Source: Virgibacillus doumboii (GTDB lineage Bacteria > Bacillota > Bacilli > Bacillales > Amphibacillaceae). Taken from it: DNA of 64,000 bases. The notes below the pieces were generated by a model. The model was not told where the DNA came from, ran no database searches, and saw nothing but the letters and a program-made list of their open reading frames with translations. Positions 36,913 through 45,360 of the stretch are shown here, piece after piece. Location of the stretch: NCBI RefSeq assembly GCF_902806455.1, contig NZ_CADCWQ010000001.1:1240001-1304000 (forward strand). The letters are read 5' to 3'. The position numbers and the translations under genes were made by a program. The first letter of the stretch is position 1, and each line of letters opens with the position of its first letter.

Positions 36913-37080
36913 CTTTTATTTTATTTGCATAAAATAAGACAGTGTGTTCCAACTCGCTATGCATTTTGCTTTCATGTACCATCGCTCCAGCAGCCGAGAG
37001 TTACGCGATACACCTCAAGTAGTTGAGGAACAAAATGACAGTAACGCAGGTTCACGTAAGCTACCTTTTTATTTTACACA
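36913..37080 (-). ncRNA. Candidate rpsD autoregulatory leader (S4-binding)
   Basis: The 180-nt transcript leader between the promoter and rpsD is rich in complementary segments: CCTCAACTACTTGAGG (37011-37026), and the GGTAGCTTACGTGAACC and TCGCGTAACTCTCGGCTGC regions, among others. B. subtilis rpsD is known to be regulated by S4 binding to such a leader. Homology of structure is inferred; I could not fold it. Confidence 0.5.
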
Positions 37081-37086
37081 AAGAAT

Positions 37087-37115
37087 AGTATATAAGTTAT
37101 AGACAAGGAAGTCAA
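37087..37115 (-). promoter_or_regulatory. rpsD sigma-A promoter
   Basis: On the minus strand TTGACT (37115-37110), a 17-bp spacer and TATACT (37092-37087). Close to consensus, as expected for a ribosomal protein gene. Confidence 0.8.
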
Positions 37116-37236
37116 CAATATCAAGCAATTTTTAATGATTATATAAGTCATTAAAGTTTTTTTCAATAAATTCTATAGGAAATTGTCATTTGTTCCGATA
37201 TAATAAGTAGAAAGTACTATATGATAGGTGATATAT

Positions 37237-39114
37237 ATGATATCTCAAGAAACACTGCAGGAGAAAATCAGAAGCACATATTTTGAACTTATTTCTGATA
37301 TAGAACATGAATCATATAGTAAACTGCTTTCCAAAGCTGTTAAACAGTTGACAGTTTTATTAAATATGACTCATTCAGCCGTTTACATATATAATAATTG
37401 GAATAAAACATATGAAATCAAAACGGACTTTCAGGAAAATGGCCCGTTAAAACAATCAGTAGCTTATTTCTATGAAGACAATATGGACCAGCATGTAATG
37501 GATGGTTCATTTGTTTTTAAAGAGAAAGACAAGCCTCTTAATTCTATCGTTATTCCGCTATTAGCAAACGATGAATCACCGGGCTTTCTGTTTTTCACCA
37601 GTCCGGAAAACACAGCAACTCCATCAGATCATGTTATTGATCTGCTTAAAATGGAAACAGAGCGGCTTCTCAAGTTGTTTAACTATTATATTTCCAGTCA
37701 GCACAGTGAGGAAAGGAATAAGTTCCTGTTTGATTTGTCATCCCGTTTGAATGCTTCAAGTGATAAACAGGATATACTGACAAAAATCGTTCAGGGATTA
37801 GAAAAACTGTATCCATCTTTCTCATATTATCTGTTGTTATCTCAGGATTATGATGCGGATAGTTCATTGCCTGTTAAAGCTATCGAATACAGTGATGATG
37901 CAACAAAAAGGGTCAGTACGCAGGCGTTTCTTTCGGGCGAGGTGCAGCTGGAAAATCGGCTGACGGACAAAAATACGGCACTATATGCACCATTAAGAGG
38001 GAAACAGGCTGTTTACGGGGTATTACAGCTCATTACACCATGCACAATTGGTTTTCCAGATGAAGAAATTGATTTCATCTCGCAATTTGCCAATACTGCT
38101 GGTGCCGCAATTGAAAATATTACCCTTTATCAGCATTCAAGAAATCTTATTTCTGATTTGAAACTAATTAATGATGCGACACATAAACTTAATTCTAATT
38201 TAAAGCTTTCCGAAATTATAGCTATATTAAAAAAACAAATTATAAATGCCTGCCCAGCTTCACAGGTCGGATTTCTTTATGTTCAGGATGAACCGGGGGG
38301 TCAATTTGATTTTTTAACAGGAAGTACGAATTATTTTGCAACAAACGAAGGTAAACTGTTTGCGGAATACATACTTAAGGAGATAGAGGAAAATGGTGAA
38401 CCGATATTCTCGGGTAATTTTAAAAGGGATAAATTTCGGATTCCCTACGGCTCTGTAATGATCATTCCGATGATACAATCCGGAATGATACACGGGGCGG
38501 TAATTATTATGGAAGAGGAAAAGTATTCTTTTTCCTTTGAAAACTTTAAGTTGATGCAATCGCTTATTCAGCATTCAACATTAGCACTGACAAACTCGAT
38601 CTTAAGGGGTAAATTGGAGAAAGCAGTAATTACCGATTACCTTACAAACTTATATTCAAGGAACCACCTTGATGAATCATTAAAGGACCATATGGCAACA
38701 GATGAGAAAGGAGCATTAATTCTGTTTGATATTGATGATTTCAAAAAGATTAATGACACGTATGGCCATTATATAGGTGATGAAGTAATTGTCCAGGTGG
38801 CAGATATTATTCGAACACAATTAGGTGAAGAGGACATCCCTGCAAGATGGGGAGGAGAAGAACTGGCAATTTACCTGCCTAATGCAAGTATTGATGATGG
38901 GGTAACGATGGCCGGTCAGATCCGCAAACAGGTTGAAAACTTTACGGAGCCGAAGATTACATTATCGAGTGGGGTAGCTTCATGGGTTGATAAAACGAAG
39001 GATTCGGTAAGTGAAGTATTCATACGTGCAGATAAGGCATTGTACGAAGCAAAAAATATGGGTAAGAACTGTGTAGTTAAAGCAAAAGAACTAAAAAAAT
39101 ATCCTGAATTGTAA
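37237..39114 (+). CDS. dgcP: Diguanylate cyclase DgcP (GAF-GAF-GGDEF)
   Basis: 625 residues. Two or three GAF-like sensor domains fill residues 1-455 (SYSKLLSKAVKQLTVLLNMT; ANTAGAAIENITLYQHSRN), then a GGDEF domain (about 460-620) with LFDIDDFKKINDTYGH and the active-site RWGGEELAIYLPN. The GGEEL signature is catalytically competent, so it should make c-di-GMP. The gene corresponds to B. subtilis ytrP (dgcP) by order rpsD-dgcP-ytsP. A GTG at 37228 is in frame, but the AGGTG at 37226-37230 serves the ATG at 37237. Confidence 0.9.
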   Translation: MISQETLQEKIRSTYFELISDIEHESYSKLLSKAVKQLTVLLNMTHSAVYIYNNWNKTYEIKTDFQENGPLKQSVAYFYEDNMDQHVMDGSFVFKEKDKPLNSIVIPLLANDESPGFLFFTSPENTATPSDHVIDLLKMETERLLKLFNYYISSQHSEERNKFLFDLSSRLNASSDKQDILTKIVQGLEKLYPSFSYYLLLSQDYDADSSLPVKAIEYSDDATKRVSTQAFLSGEVQLENRLTDKNTALYAPLRGKQAVYGVLQLITPCTIGFPDEEIDFISQFANTAGAAIENITLYQHSRNLISDLKLINDATHKLNSNLKLSEIIAILKKQIINACPASQVGFLYVQDEPGGQFDFLTGSTNYFATNEGKLFAEYILKEIEENGEPIFSGNFKRDKFRIPYGSVMIIPMIQSGMIHGAVIIMEEEKYSFSFENFKLMQSLIQHSTLALTNSILRGKLEKAVITDYLTNLYSRNHLDESLKDHMATDEKGALILFDIDDFKKINDTYGHYIGDEVIVQVADIIRTQLGEEDIPARWGGEELAIYLPNASIDDGVTMAGQIRKQVENFTEPKITLSSGVASWVDKTKDSVSEVFIRADKALYEAKNMGKNCVVKAKELKKYPEL

Positions 39115-39116
39115 AA

Positions 39117-39143
39117 TGTGGCTGGGGTTGATCCCAGCCGCAT
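39117..39143. terminator. Weak convergent hairpin dgcP/ytsP
   Basis: GGCTGGG / CCCAGCC stem (39120-39126, 39133-39139) without a clear T-tract. Confidence 0.45.
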
Positions 39144-39147
39144 CTGT

Positions 39148-39630
39148 TCAGTTGATATAATTCTGCAGTATTTCAGCAAACTTTTCCAAATATATCTGAT
39201 CTGTTTCGTCAAAGCGGTTTGTAATCGGACTATCGATATCAAGTACACCATAGATTTCATCATTTATAATCAATGGTACAACAATTTCTGACCTGCTTGC
39301 ACTGTCACACGCAATGTGTCCCGGAAATGCGAAAACATCTTCCACCCTTTGCGTTTTCCGTTCCTTAATTGCAGTACCGCAAACGCCTTTGCCATATCCG
39401 ATACGGATGCACGCGGGCAGACCCTGAAATGGCCCGAGTACAAGCTCATCTTCTCTCCAAATATAAAACCCGACCCAGTTTACTTCCCCAAGAAATTGGT
39501 TTAATAATGCTGAAGCGTTCGATAAAATGGCAATATCATCCTGCTCGCCTTCAGACAGAGCAGACAATTGTTTCAATAACAGTTGATAGTCTTTTACCTT
39601 ATCACCGGAGTATGTTGCGGTTTGAAACAT
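39148..39630 (-). CDS. ytsP: Free methionine-R-sulfoxide reductase YtsP (GAF type)
   Basis: 160 residues, one GAF domain with the three fRMsr cysteines (LPACIRIGYGKGVCGTA and HIACDSASRSEIV) and VLDIDSPITNRFDE. It reduces free Met-R-SO via thioredoxin. Two in-frame ATGs (39636 and 39630) follow AAAGGAAA; spacing and family comparison favour 39630 (MFQTATYSGDKVKDYQLLLK). A longer frame upstream crosses into the refZ promoter region and is not used. Convergent with dgcP, divergent from refZ. Confidence 0.9.
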   Translation of the reverse strand: MFQTATYSGDKVKDYQLLLKQLSALSEGEQDDIAILSNASALLNQFLGEVNWVGFYIWREDELVLGPFQGLPACIRIGYGKGVCGTAIKERKTQRVEDVFAFPGHIACDSASRSEIVVPLIINDEIYGVLDIDSPITNRFDETDQIYLEKFAEILQNYIN

Positions 39631-39659
39631 ATTCATTTTCCTTTCGATTATGCATATTT

Positions 39660-39718
39660 CGACAAAGACCAGAGATAATTGTCGAGAGAAAATTGAAGGA
39701 TTCATTCTCACTTTGTCG
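39660..39718. promoter_or_regulatory. Inverted TTGTCG half-sites in the ytsP-refZ divergent region
   Basis: CGACAA (39660-39665), TTGTCG (39679-39684) and TTGTCG (39713-39718). The first two form an inverted repeat with 13-bp spacing; the last lies about 30 bp ahead of refZ. This could be an operator for the TetR-family protein RefZ itself. Confidence 0.4.
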
Positions 39719-39746
39719 TAAAAGAGATGTAAGGGGTTGATTACTG

Positions 39747-40358
39747 ATGAAAAAAAATCCAACAAAACAAAAAGTAATAGATGCAGCATCTTCATTATTT
39801 TTTCAAAATGGTTTCCATGGCACGTCTGTACGGGATATAGCTGATAAAGCCACGGTAAACGTCTCGTTAATCAGTTATTATTTCAAAAGCAAACAAGGAC
39901 TTCTGGAACATGCTGTCACACAGTATTATGAAGCATATTTGAAAACGATGGAAGAGTCATTGCTTGTAAATGAAACCGTATCCCCACTGGAACGACTGAA
40001 AAAAATGATTGAAGCTATTATACAGTACAAGCAGGATAATCATCAATTTTCATGTTTCATTCACCGGGAACTTTCACTCGATTCTGTATTCGTTCGGGAG
40101 ATGACTGTTACATATCTTGCAAAAGAAAATTATTTTATAAGTAATGCTTTCAAAGCCATTCTTCCGGAACAGAAAAAGCAAAATCCGGACAGTCAATTTT
40201 TGTTAATGCAATTGAAAGGAATGTTAATGACACCCTATATGTTGCAGAACGAATGGAAAAATCAGGTAATCGGGGAACACTCACACAATCAGTTTGTGAA
40301 AAATTATGTCAGAACAATTGATAGTTGGCTTGATTTTGTAGTTCAGCAAACTAACTGA
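39747..40358 (+). CDS. refZ: RefZ, TetR-family regulator of FtsZ
   Basis: 203 residues: N-terminal TetR HTH (KQKVIDAASSLFFQNGFHGT, then IADKATVNVSLISYYFKSKQ) and a helical C-domain. The location between ytsP and ezrA matches B. subtilis yttP, renamed refZ, which binds motifs near the origin and inhibits FtsZ assembly at sporulation. ATG at 39747 has AAGGGGTTGATTACTG upstream. The gene ends in its own terminator. Confidence 0.88.
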   Translation: MKKNPTKQKVIDAASSLFFQNGFHGTSVRDIADKATVNVSLISYYFKSKQGLLEHAVTQYYEAYLKTMEESLLVNETVSPLERLKKMIEAIIQYKQDNHQFSCFIHRELSLDSVFVREMTVTYLAKENYFISNAFKAILPEQKKQNPDSQFLLMQLKGMLMTPYMLQNEWKNQVIGEHSHNQFVKNYVRTIDSWLDFVVQQTN

Positions 40359-40377
40359 TTATAATTCAGCAGAACCA

Positions 40378-40414
40378 AAAAATGGCAAGTAAAAACCGCC
40401 ATTTTTATTTTTTT
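40378..40414 (+). terminator. refZ terminator
   Basis: Stem AAAAATGGC / GCCATTTTT (40378-40386, 40398-40406) followed by ATTTTTTTG. Confidence 0.8.
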
Positions 40415-40606
40415 GAGCAAAAAAGTTGTCAAATCCTTAATTTATTTGAATTTTTTTAGCCAAAAATGCCAATTACATGGTATCATATGTATAATAATGA
40501 CATATTTATAATCTCTTTGAAACGTTCTGATTTTTTATACCTGTTTTTCAGGAGATTTCAGCGAACAATCATCCTCTTATTCAGGAATACATTTAGGAGG
40601 CATTTT

Positions 40607-42298
40607 ATGGCATATATCATTGGAACTATTCTGGTAATCATAACACTAATAATAATTGGACTCATTATGCGTAAACGGGTATACGATGTGGTTGACCGTC
40701 TTGAGGCATGGAAAATGGATATTATGAATCGTAATATCGCATCACAGATCGGCCGGATCAAACAATTGAACTTATCAGGTGAAACACAGGTTAAATTTGA
40801 AAAGTGGAAAGATCGCTGGGAGTACATCGTAACCAAAGAGCTGCCAGATATTGAAGAGTACCTGTTCGATGCTGAAGAAGCTGCAGACCGATATCGTTTT
40901 CCTACTGCTAAAAAAACATTGCGCAATGTTGATCAAACCATGCAAAAAATTGAAAAAGATATCGAGAGTATGCTTGATGAGCTGGATGAACTGATGGAAT
41001 CCGAAGAATCGAGCCGAAAAGAGATTGAACAAATTCAGCCTGGCATCAAGGCTTTACGCAAACAGCTTTCACAAAACCGCTATCAGTACGGAAAAGCAGA
41101 AGTTCGTTTTGAAGTGGAAATCGATGAGCTTGATGAACAACTTGACCAGTATCATGACCTTGTTGATTCCGGTGAATACTCTGAAGCGCAGCAGCTGGTT
41201 GAAGAGCTGAAATATAAATTGGGCGTACTTGAAACGGAGATTGATGTATTTCCGGAAACTTATAAAGCTTGTAAGGACGAATTGCCGGCTCAGCTTGATG
41301 AACTGTTTAAAGGCCTCAAGGGTATGAAAGAAGATGGCTACCGGATTGAACATCTTGGCTTCGAAAAAGAAGTACATAATTATCAGCGCCGCCTGTTGGA
41401 TTGTGTTAATTCGCTCGAAAAAGGTGACGCTTCTGAAGCGAAAGTGATCATTACCGAGATAGAGGACCGGATTGCAGAAATGTATCAGCTGCTTGAAAAG
41501 GAAGCAATCGCAAAAAATTACGTCGAAACGAAGATACCGAGTTATCAGGATGCATTGGACAGTCTGGAAGGTGAATTCCATACCACGAAAGAAGAAGTGG
41601 AAGAACTCAAGAAAACGTACCACTTTGAAGATAGTGATATGGAAAAATACCTGTCACTGGACAAAGCAATTATGCAGTTGCGAAACCAGCTGAAAGAGAT
41701 CTCAACCGGAATGGAGGATGAAAAAAGGTCGCATTCTGATTTGCGGGCTGAATTGGAAAGTGGATTTGATCAAGCTGAAGAACTGCAGCAAAAGCATGAT
41801 GAATTTAAAAAACGTATCCAAAATTTACGAAAAGATGAACTGGAAGCAAAAGAAAAACTTTCCGAAATGAGGAACGAACTATACCACTGCAATCGAAGAC
41901 TTAACAAAAGTAATATCCCGGGAGTTCCCAGTTTTATCTGGAATATAATGGAAGAAGCTGCCGAAAAAAACAGTCGAGTAATAACCGTACTGGAGAAACA
42001 GCCATTGGATATCTCGGAGGTTCAACATGCACTATCAGAAGCTAAGGTAGCTGTTGATCATGTAACGGAACAGACGGAGGTAATGCTGGACCAGGCATAT
42101 CTCACCGAGCAAGTTATTCAATACGCAAACCGTTACCGCAGTCAATATCCGGTACTTGCAGCCAAATTATCTGAATCGGAGCGATTATTCCGTTCATACG
42201 AATATGACCTTGCGTTAGAACAGGCTGCCAAAGCAATCGAAGAAATTGAACCTGGAGCATTAAAACGTATCGAAGAATATCAGAAGGCTGCGAATTAA
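40607..42298 (+). CDS. ezrA: Septation ring formation regulator EzrA
   Basis: 563 residues: one N-terminal membrane segment (about 3-22, IIGTILVIITLIIIGLIM) and a long coiled-coil, spectrin-like cytoplasmic region (for example IAEMYQLLEKEAIAKNYVET), ending with the conserved ANRYRSQYPVLAAKLSESER patch. It is a negative regulator of FtsZ ring position and a PBP1 partner. Length is the family norm. ATG at 40607 follows TTAGGAGGCATTTT; the open frame upstream to 40466 is discarded. Confidence 0.95.
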   Translation: MAYIIGTILVIITLIIIGLIMRKRVYDVVDRLEAWKMDIMNRNIASQIGRIKQLNLSGETQVKFEKWKDRWEYIVTKELPDIEEYLFDAEEAADRYRFPTAKKTLRNVDQTMQKIEKDIESMLDELDELMESEESSRKEIEQIQPGIKALRKQLSQNRYQYGKAEVRFEVEIDELDEQLDQYHDLVDSGEYSEAQQLVEELKYKLGVLETEIDVFPETYKACKDELPAQLDELFKGLKGMKEDGYRIEHLGFEKEVHNYQRRLLDCVNSLEKGDASEAKVIITEIEDRIAEMYQLLEKEAIAKNYVETKIPSYQDALDSLEGEFHTTKEEVEELKKTYHFEDSDMEKYLSLDKAIMQLRNQLKEISTGMEDEKRSHSDLRAELESGFDQAEELQQKHDEFKKRIQNLRKDELEAKEKLSEMRNELYHCNRRLNKSNIPGVPSFIWNIMEEAAEKNSRVITVLEKQPLDISEVQHALSEAKVAVDHVTEQTEVMLDQAYLTEQVIQYANRYRSQYPVLAAKLSESERLFRSYEYDLALEQAAKAIEEIEPGALKRIEEYQKAAN

Positions 42299-42299
42299 G

Positions 42300-42617
42300 A
42301 TGGAATCAGTTAACAAACGAATATTGCTGCTTTTGGGTATTTGCGTGATGAGTATTTGGACTGCTGTCATAGTTGTTTTTTTAACAGCCGGCAATGAGCA
42401 GGTTATTTTGGACAAACATGTTGAATCGCAAAATGGAGTAAAGGTAAAAAATGAAATAACATTCGACAAACAGACTAGTAAGACTGATAAAGTATATGCC
42501 ATGCATACGAAAAAGCAATCAACATCAATGAAACTTGATAGCATTATGGTCACCAACGAAAGCGATAAAGTTTCCATTGATGTTCTGCTGGAAATGTTAG
42601 ATGTGAAAGAGGAATAA
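42300..42617 (+). CDS. Small membrane-anchored protein after ezrA
   Basis: 105 residues: a single membrane segment (residues 8-28, ILLLLGICVMSIWTAVIVVF) and a charged extracytoplasmic or cytoplasmic tail (ESQNGVKVKNEITFDKQTSK). I do not recognise a family. It starts 2 bp after the ezrA stop, with AGAAGG inside ezrA as ribosome-binding site, so it is probably co-translated with ezrA. Coding is supported by the operon position and membrane-protein character only. Confidence 0.6.
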   Translation: MESVNKRILLLLGICVMSIWTAVIVVFLTAGNEQVILDKHVESQNGVKVKNEITFDKQTSKTDKVYAMHTKKQSTSMKLDSIMVTNESDKVSIDVLLEMLDVKEE

Positions 42618-42671
42618 TTGTAAAGGCTGCCTAGGATATAAACATCATATCTTTTTCTTTTAACAAAAAAT

Positions 42672-42722
42672 AGCCAGAATTCCCCTTCAAAATCTATCGG
42701 ATTTAGTGGGGGATGAATGGCT
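42672..42722. repeat. Left-end hairpin of the TnpB element (or ezrA-operon terminator)
   Basis: Nested pairing over 51 nt: AGCCA with TGGCT, ATTCCCC with GGGGGAT and AAATC with GGATTT, followed by TTTTATTATT. IS200/IS605-family ends form such imperfect hairpins. It could alternatively terminate ezrA transcription. Confidence 0.5.
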
Positions 42723-42820
42723 TTTATTATTTGCTGAAAATAATAAACAGAACTTTACAAATAATAAAAAATAGTGTAAACTCAAAATACAAACACACGT
42801 TCGAAAATGAGGGGCGACTG

Positions 42821-43984
42821 ATGATACTAAACTACAAGTATGAAATATACCCAACTGAAAAGCAAGTGGAACTATTAGATAGTTGGATATCCATCTGTCG
42901 CCAGCAGTACAATGCTGCTCTTTTGGATAAACAACGGTATTATAAGAAACATAAAAAAGGGTTGTCACGTTACAACTTGCAAAAACAACAAGTAAAAGAT
43001 AAAAAGAAACTTGCTGTATTGAAAAATGTGCCATCCCAACCGCTACAAGAGGTGTTTTTTCGACTGGAAAAAGCGTTTGATAAATTTTTCAAAGAAGACG
43101 CGAAATACCCGAAGCAAAAGAAATATAAAGATTATAGCTCCATTACCTTTACACAATTTGGTGTTGGTACACAAAAAGTGAATAACAAGAAGACTGGCAA
43201 GATGAGGATTCAACCCGTTCGTTTTGCTGCTTCGTTTGATAATAATGGGCATTTACGCGTTTCTAAGCTAGGCTCGATTAACATTAATCTTCACCGGAAA
43301 TTGGGTGGACCAGTTAAACAAGACGTTATCAAACGCCAAGGGGGTCGTTGGTTTGCGATTTTTAGTGTTGAAAAACACGTAAATCAAACGGCTATCGATG
43401 GTGGATATAGTACAACAGGGATAGATGTTGGCATCAAAAAATTTGCCGTCCTACCTGATGGAACAGAAATTAAAAATCCAAAATTCCTGCGTAAAGAAGA
43501 AAAGAAACTAAAACGTATGCAACGGAAATTATCACGGAGAGAAAAAGGCTCAGAAAACTGGAAGAAGCAACTGGAAAGGGTGCAAAAAATCCATACAAAA
43601 GTGGCTAATCAGCGTAGGGATTTTCACCACAAGCAAAGCTTTCGTGTTTCGAACGATTACAGCATGGTTTTCGTGGAAGACTTAAGAATCAAAAACATGG
43701 TCAAAAACCGCAATTTAGCAAAATCCATACACGACGCCGGATGGGGAAATTTTCGTAATATGTTAGTTTATAAATGTGAACGAAATGGCGGTTTATTAGT
43801 TAAAGTAAAACCTCATTACACAAGTCAAAACTGTTCTGGTTGTGGTAAGAAAGTGAAAAAGTCACTTTCCGTTCGCACGCATGTCTGCAAGGATTGCGGA
43901 ACCATACTTGACCGTGACCATAATGCCGCACTTAATATTGAAAAAGTCGGGCTGGATCAAATGGGTCTGAGCCCAACTGCATAA
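42821..43984 (+). CDS. tnpB: TnpB (IS200/IS605 OrfB-type RNA-guided nuclease)
   Basis: 387 residues. RuvC-like catalytic residues are present: Asp202 in GIDVGIKKFAVL, Glu286 in MVFVEDLRIKNM and Asp364/366 in DRDHNAALNI. A four-Cys zinc ribbon (338, 341, 356, 359: CSGC and CKDC) is intact. N-terminal WED/REC-like region (YEIYPTEKQVELLD). No transposase TnpA is nearby. ATG at 42821 has GAGGGGCGACTG upstream; an upstream extension to 42713 overlaps the left-end hairpin. It is inserted between the ezrA operon and nifZ, adjacent genes in B. subtilis. The TnpB family is known to cut DNA with an omega-RNA. Confidence 0.92.
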   Translation: MILNYKYEIYPTEKQVELLDSWISICRQQYNAALLDKQRYYKKHKKGLSRYNLQKQQVKDKKKLAVLKNVPSQPLQEVFFRLEKAFDKFFKEDAKYPKQKKYKDYSSITFTQFGVGTQKVNNKKTGKMRIQPVRFAASFDNNGHLRVSKLGSININLHRKLGGPVKQDVIKRQGGRWFAIFSVEKHVNQTAIDGGYSTTGIDVGIKKFAVLPDGTEIKNPKFLRKEEKKLKRMQRKLSRREKGSENWKKQLERVQKIHTKVANQRRDFHHKQSFRVSNDYSMVFVEDLRIKNMVKNRNLAKSIHDAGWGNFRNMLVYKCERNGGLLVKVKPHYTSQNCSGCGKKVKKSLSVRTHVCKDCGTILDRDHNAALNIEKVGLDQMGLSPTA

Positions 43985-44160
43985 ACTAGATATAAACTGT
44001 AGGTCGAGGTCCCGCCAGAACAGTATAATTAACGCCTCTGGAGATTGTGTAAGACTCGGTTCACAACGAACAAAGCAACGATCGCTGAAGGAGGAAAATC
44101 CTATAAATCATTTGTATTTTGGGATGCTCCATCAAATTGCAACGTGATTAGTTGGAGAGG
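43985..44160 (+). mobile_element. Candidate TnpB right end with omega-RNA region
   Basis: The about 170 bp after the tnpB stop (GTAGGTCGAGGTCCCGCC, AACGCCTCTGGAGATTGTGT, GAAGGAGGAAAATCC) have no coding potential and are where TnpB elements usually encode the omega-RNA scaffold and the right end. The exact boundary cannot be set without comparing an empty site. The original nifZ leader resumes before 44205. Confidence 0.5.
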
Positions 44161-44214
44161 TACACGTCAGCCTTGATTGTTTTAGTACGCATTAATTTTC
44201 AAGGAGTTAATAAC

Positions 44215-45354
44215 ATGATTTATTTAGATAACAGTGCTACAACAAAGCCGGATCCATCTGTTCTAAAAAGTTTTCAACAGGTATCCGAGAATTTTTTTGC
44301 CAATCCATCAAGCATCCATCAGCTTGGCGGAGATACAGAAAAACTTTTGCTTAAATCGAAAGAACAAGCAGCTCAGCTTTTGAATGTACAAAATGATGAG
44401 ATTATATTCACTTCTGGAGGAACGGAGGGGAACAATCTCGCGATAAAAGGAATTGCCCTGGAACATCAGGGACGCGGAAAACACATTATCACTACAGAAA
44501 TTGAACATCCTTCTGTTTTTGAAGCATGCCGCAGTCTGGAAAAACTGGGGTTTACTGTAACTTATTTACCAGTGGACGAAAATGGTGTAGTATCAATAGA
44601 GGATTTAAAACAATCAATCCGCTACGATACTATTCTAATCAGCATCATGCATGTAAATAATGAACTTGGATCAATCCAGCCGATTAAGGAAATTGGAGAA
44701 ATCGCCAAACAGTATCCAAAATTATTTTTCCATGTCGATAATGTACAGGGCGTGGGGAAGGTTCCACTGAAACTCGCTGACAGTGGAATTGACCTATGCA
44801 CTATTTCCGGTCACAAACTCCATGGACTGAAGGGAACAGGAATTTTATATGTGAACAAAAAAACGGTATTGTTTCCATTGTTACACGGAGGTAATCAGGA
44901 ACGTGCCCTAAGGTCAGGTACGGAAAACCTTGCAGGCGCAGTGGCAATGGTAAAAGCACTTCGACTAATTATGGAGCGGCAAGAAACTGAAATGGAGCAC
45001 ATGTATGAGTTGAAAAAGCTTCTCCACAGTAAACTTACTGAAATGGATGGTGTGCAGATTAATACCCCTCAAGATGGTGCACCACACATAATGAATATTT
45101 CAGTACCTGGTTTGAAGCCGGAAGTAATTATTCATATGCTTGGCGAGCAGCAGATATTTATTTCAACAAAATCTGCCTGTTCATCAAAACTAACCGATGA
45201 AAGTAAGATATTGGCAGCGTGCGGGTATGACCAGAGTCGTACCACCTCTGCACTTCGAATCAGTATGTCCTATGACACAACTGAAGAGGAAATAAATACG
45301 TTTTTGCATGCATTGGAAGCATCAATAAATCAATTAAAAGCAGTAATGGAGTAG
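44215..45354 (+). CDS. nifZ: Cysteine desulfurase NifZ (IscS-like)
   Basis: 379 residues of the class V aminotransferase-type desulfurase: YLDNSATTKP start, SGGTEGNNLAIKG, PLP lysine in ISGHKLHGLKG and the active Cys in STKSACSSKL. It gives sulfur to the adjacent ThiI for 4-thiouridine. ATG at 44215 is 8 bp after AAGGAG; the open extension to 44152 lies in flanking or IS-end sequence. Six bp separate it from thiI. Confidence 0.93.
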   Translation: MIYLDNSATTKPDPSVLKSFQQVSENFFANPSSIHQLGGDTEKLLLKSKEQAAQLLNVQNDEIIFTSGGTEGNNLAIKGIALEHQGRGKHIITTEIEHPSVFEACRSLEKLGFTVTYLPVDENGVVSIEDLKQSIRYDTILISIMHVNNELGSIQPIKEIGEIAKQYPKLFFHVDNVQGVGKVPLKLADSGIDLCTISGHKLHGLKGTGILYVNKKTVLFPLLHGGNQERALRSGTENLAGAVAMVKALRLIMERQETEMEHMYELKKLLHSKLTEMDGVQINTPQDGAPHIMNISVPGLKPEVIIHMLGEQQIFISTKSACSSKLTDESKILAACGYDQSRTTSALRISMSYDTTEEEINTFLHALEASINQLKAVME

Positions 45355-45360
45355 ATAATT

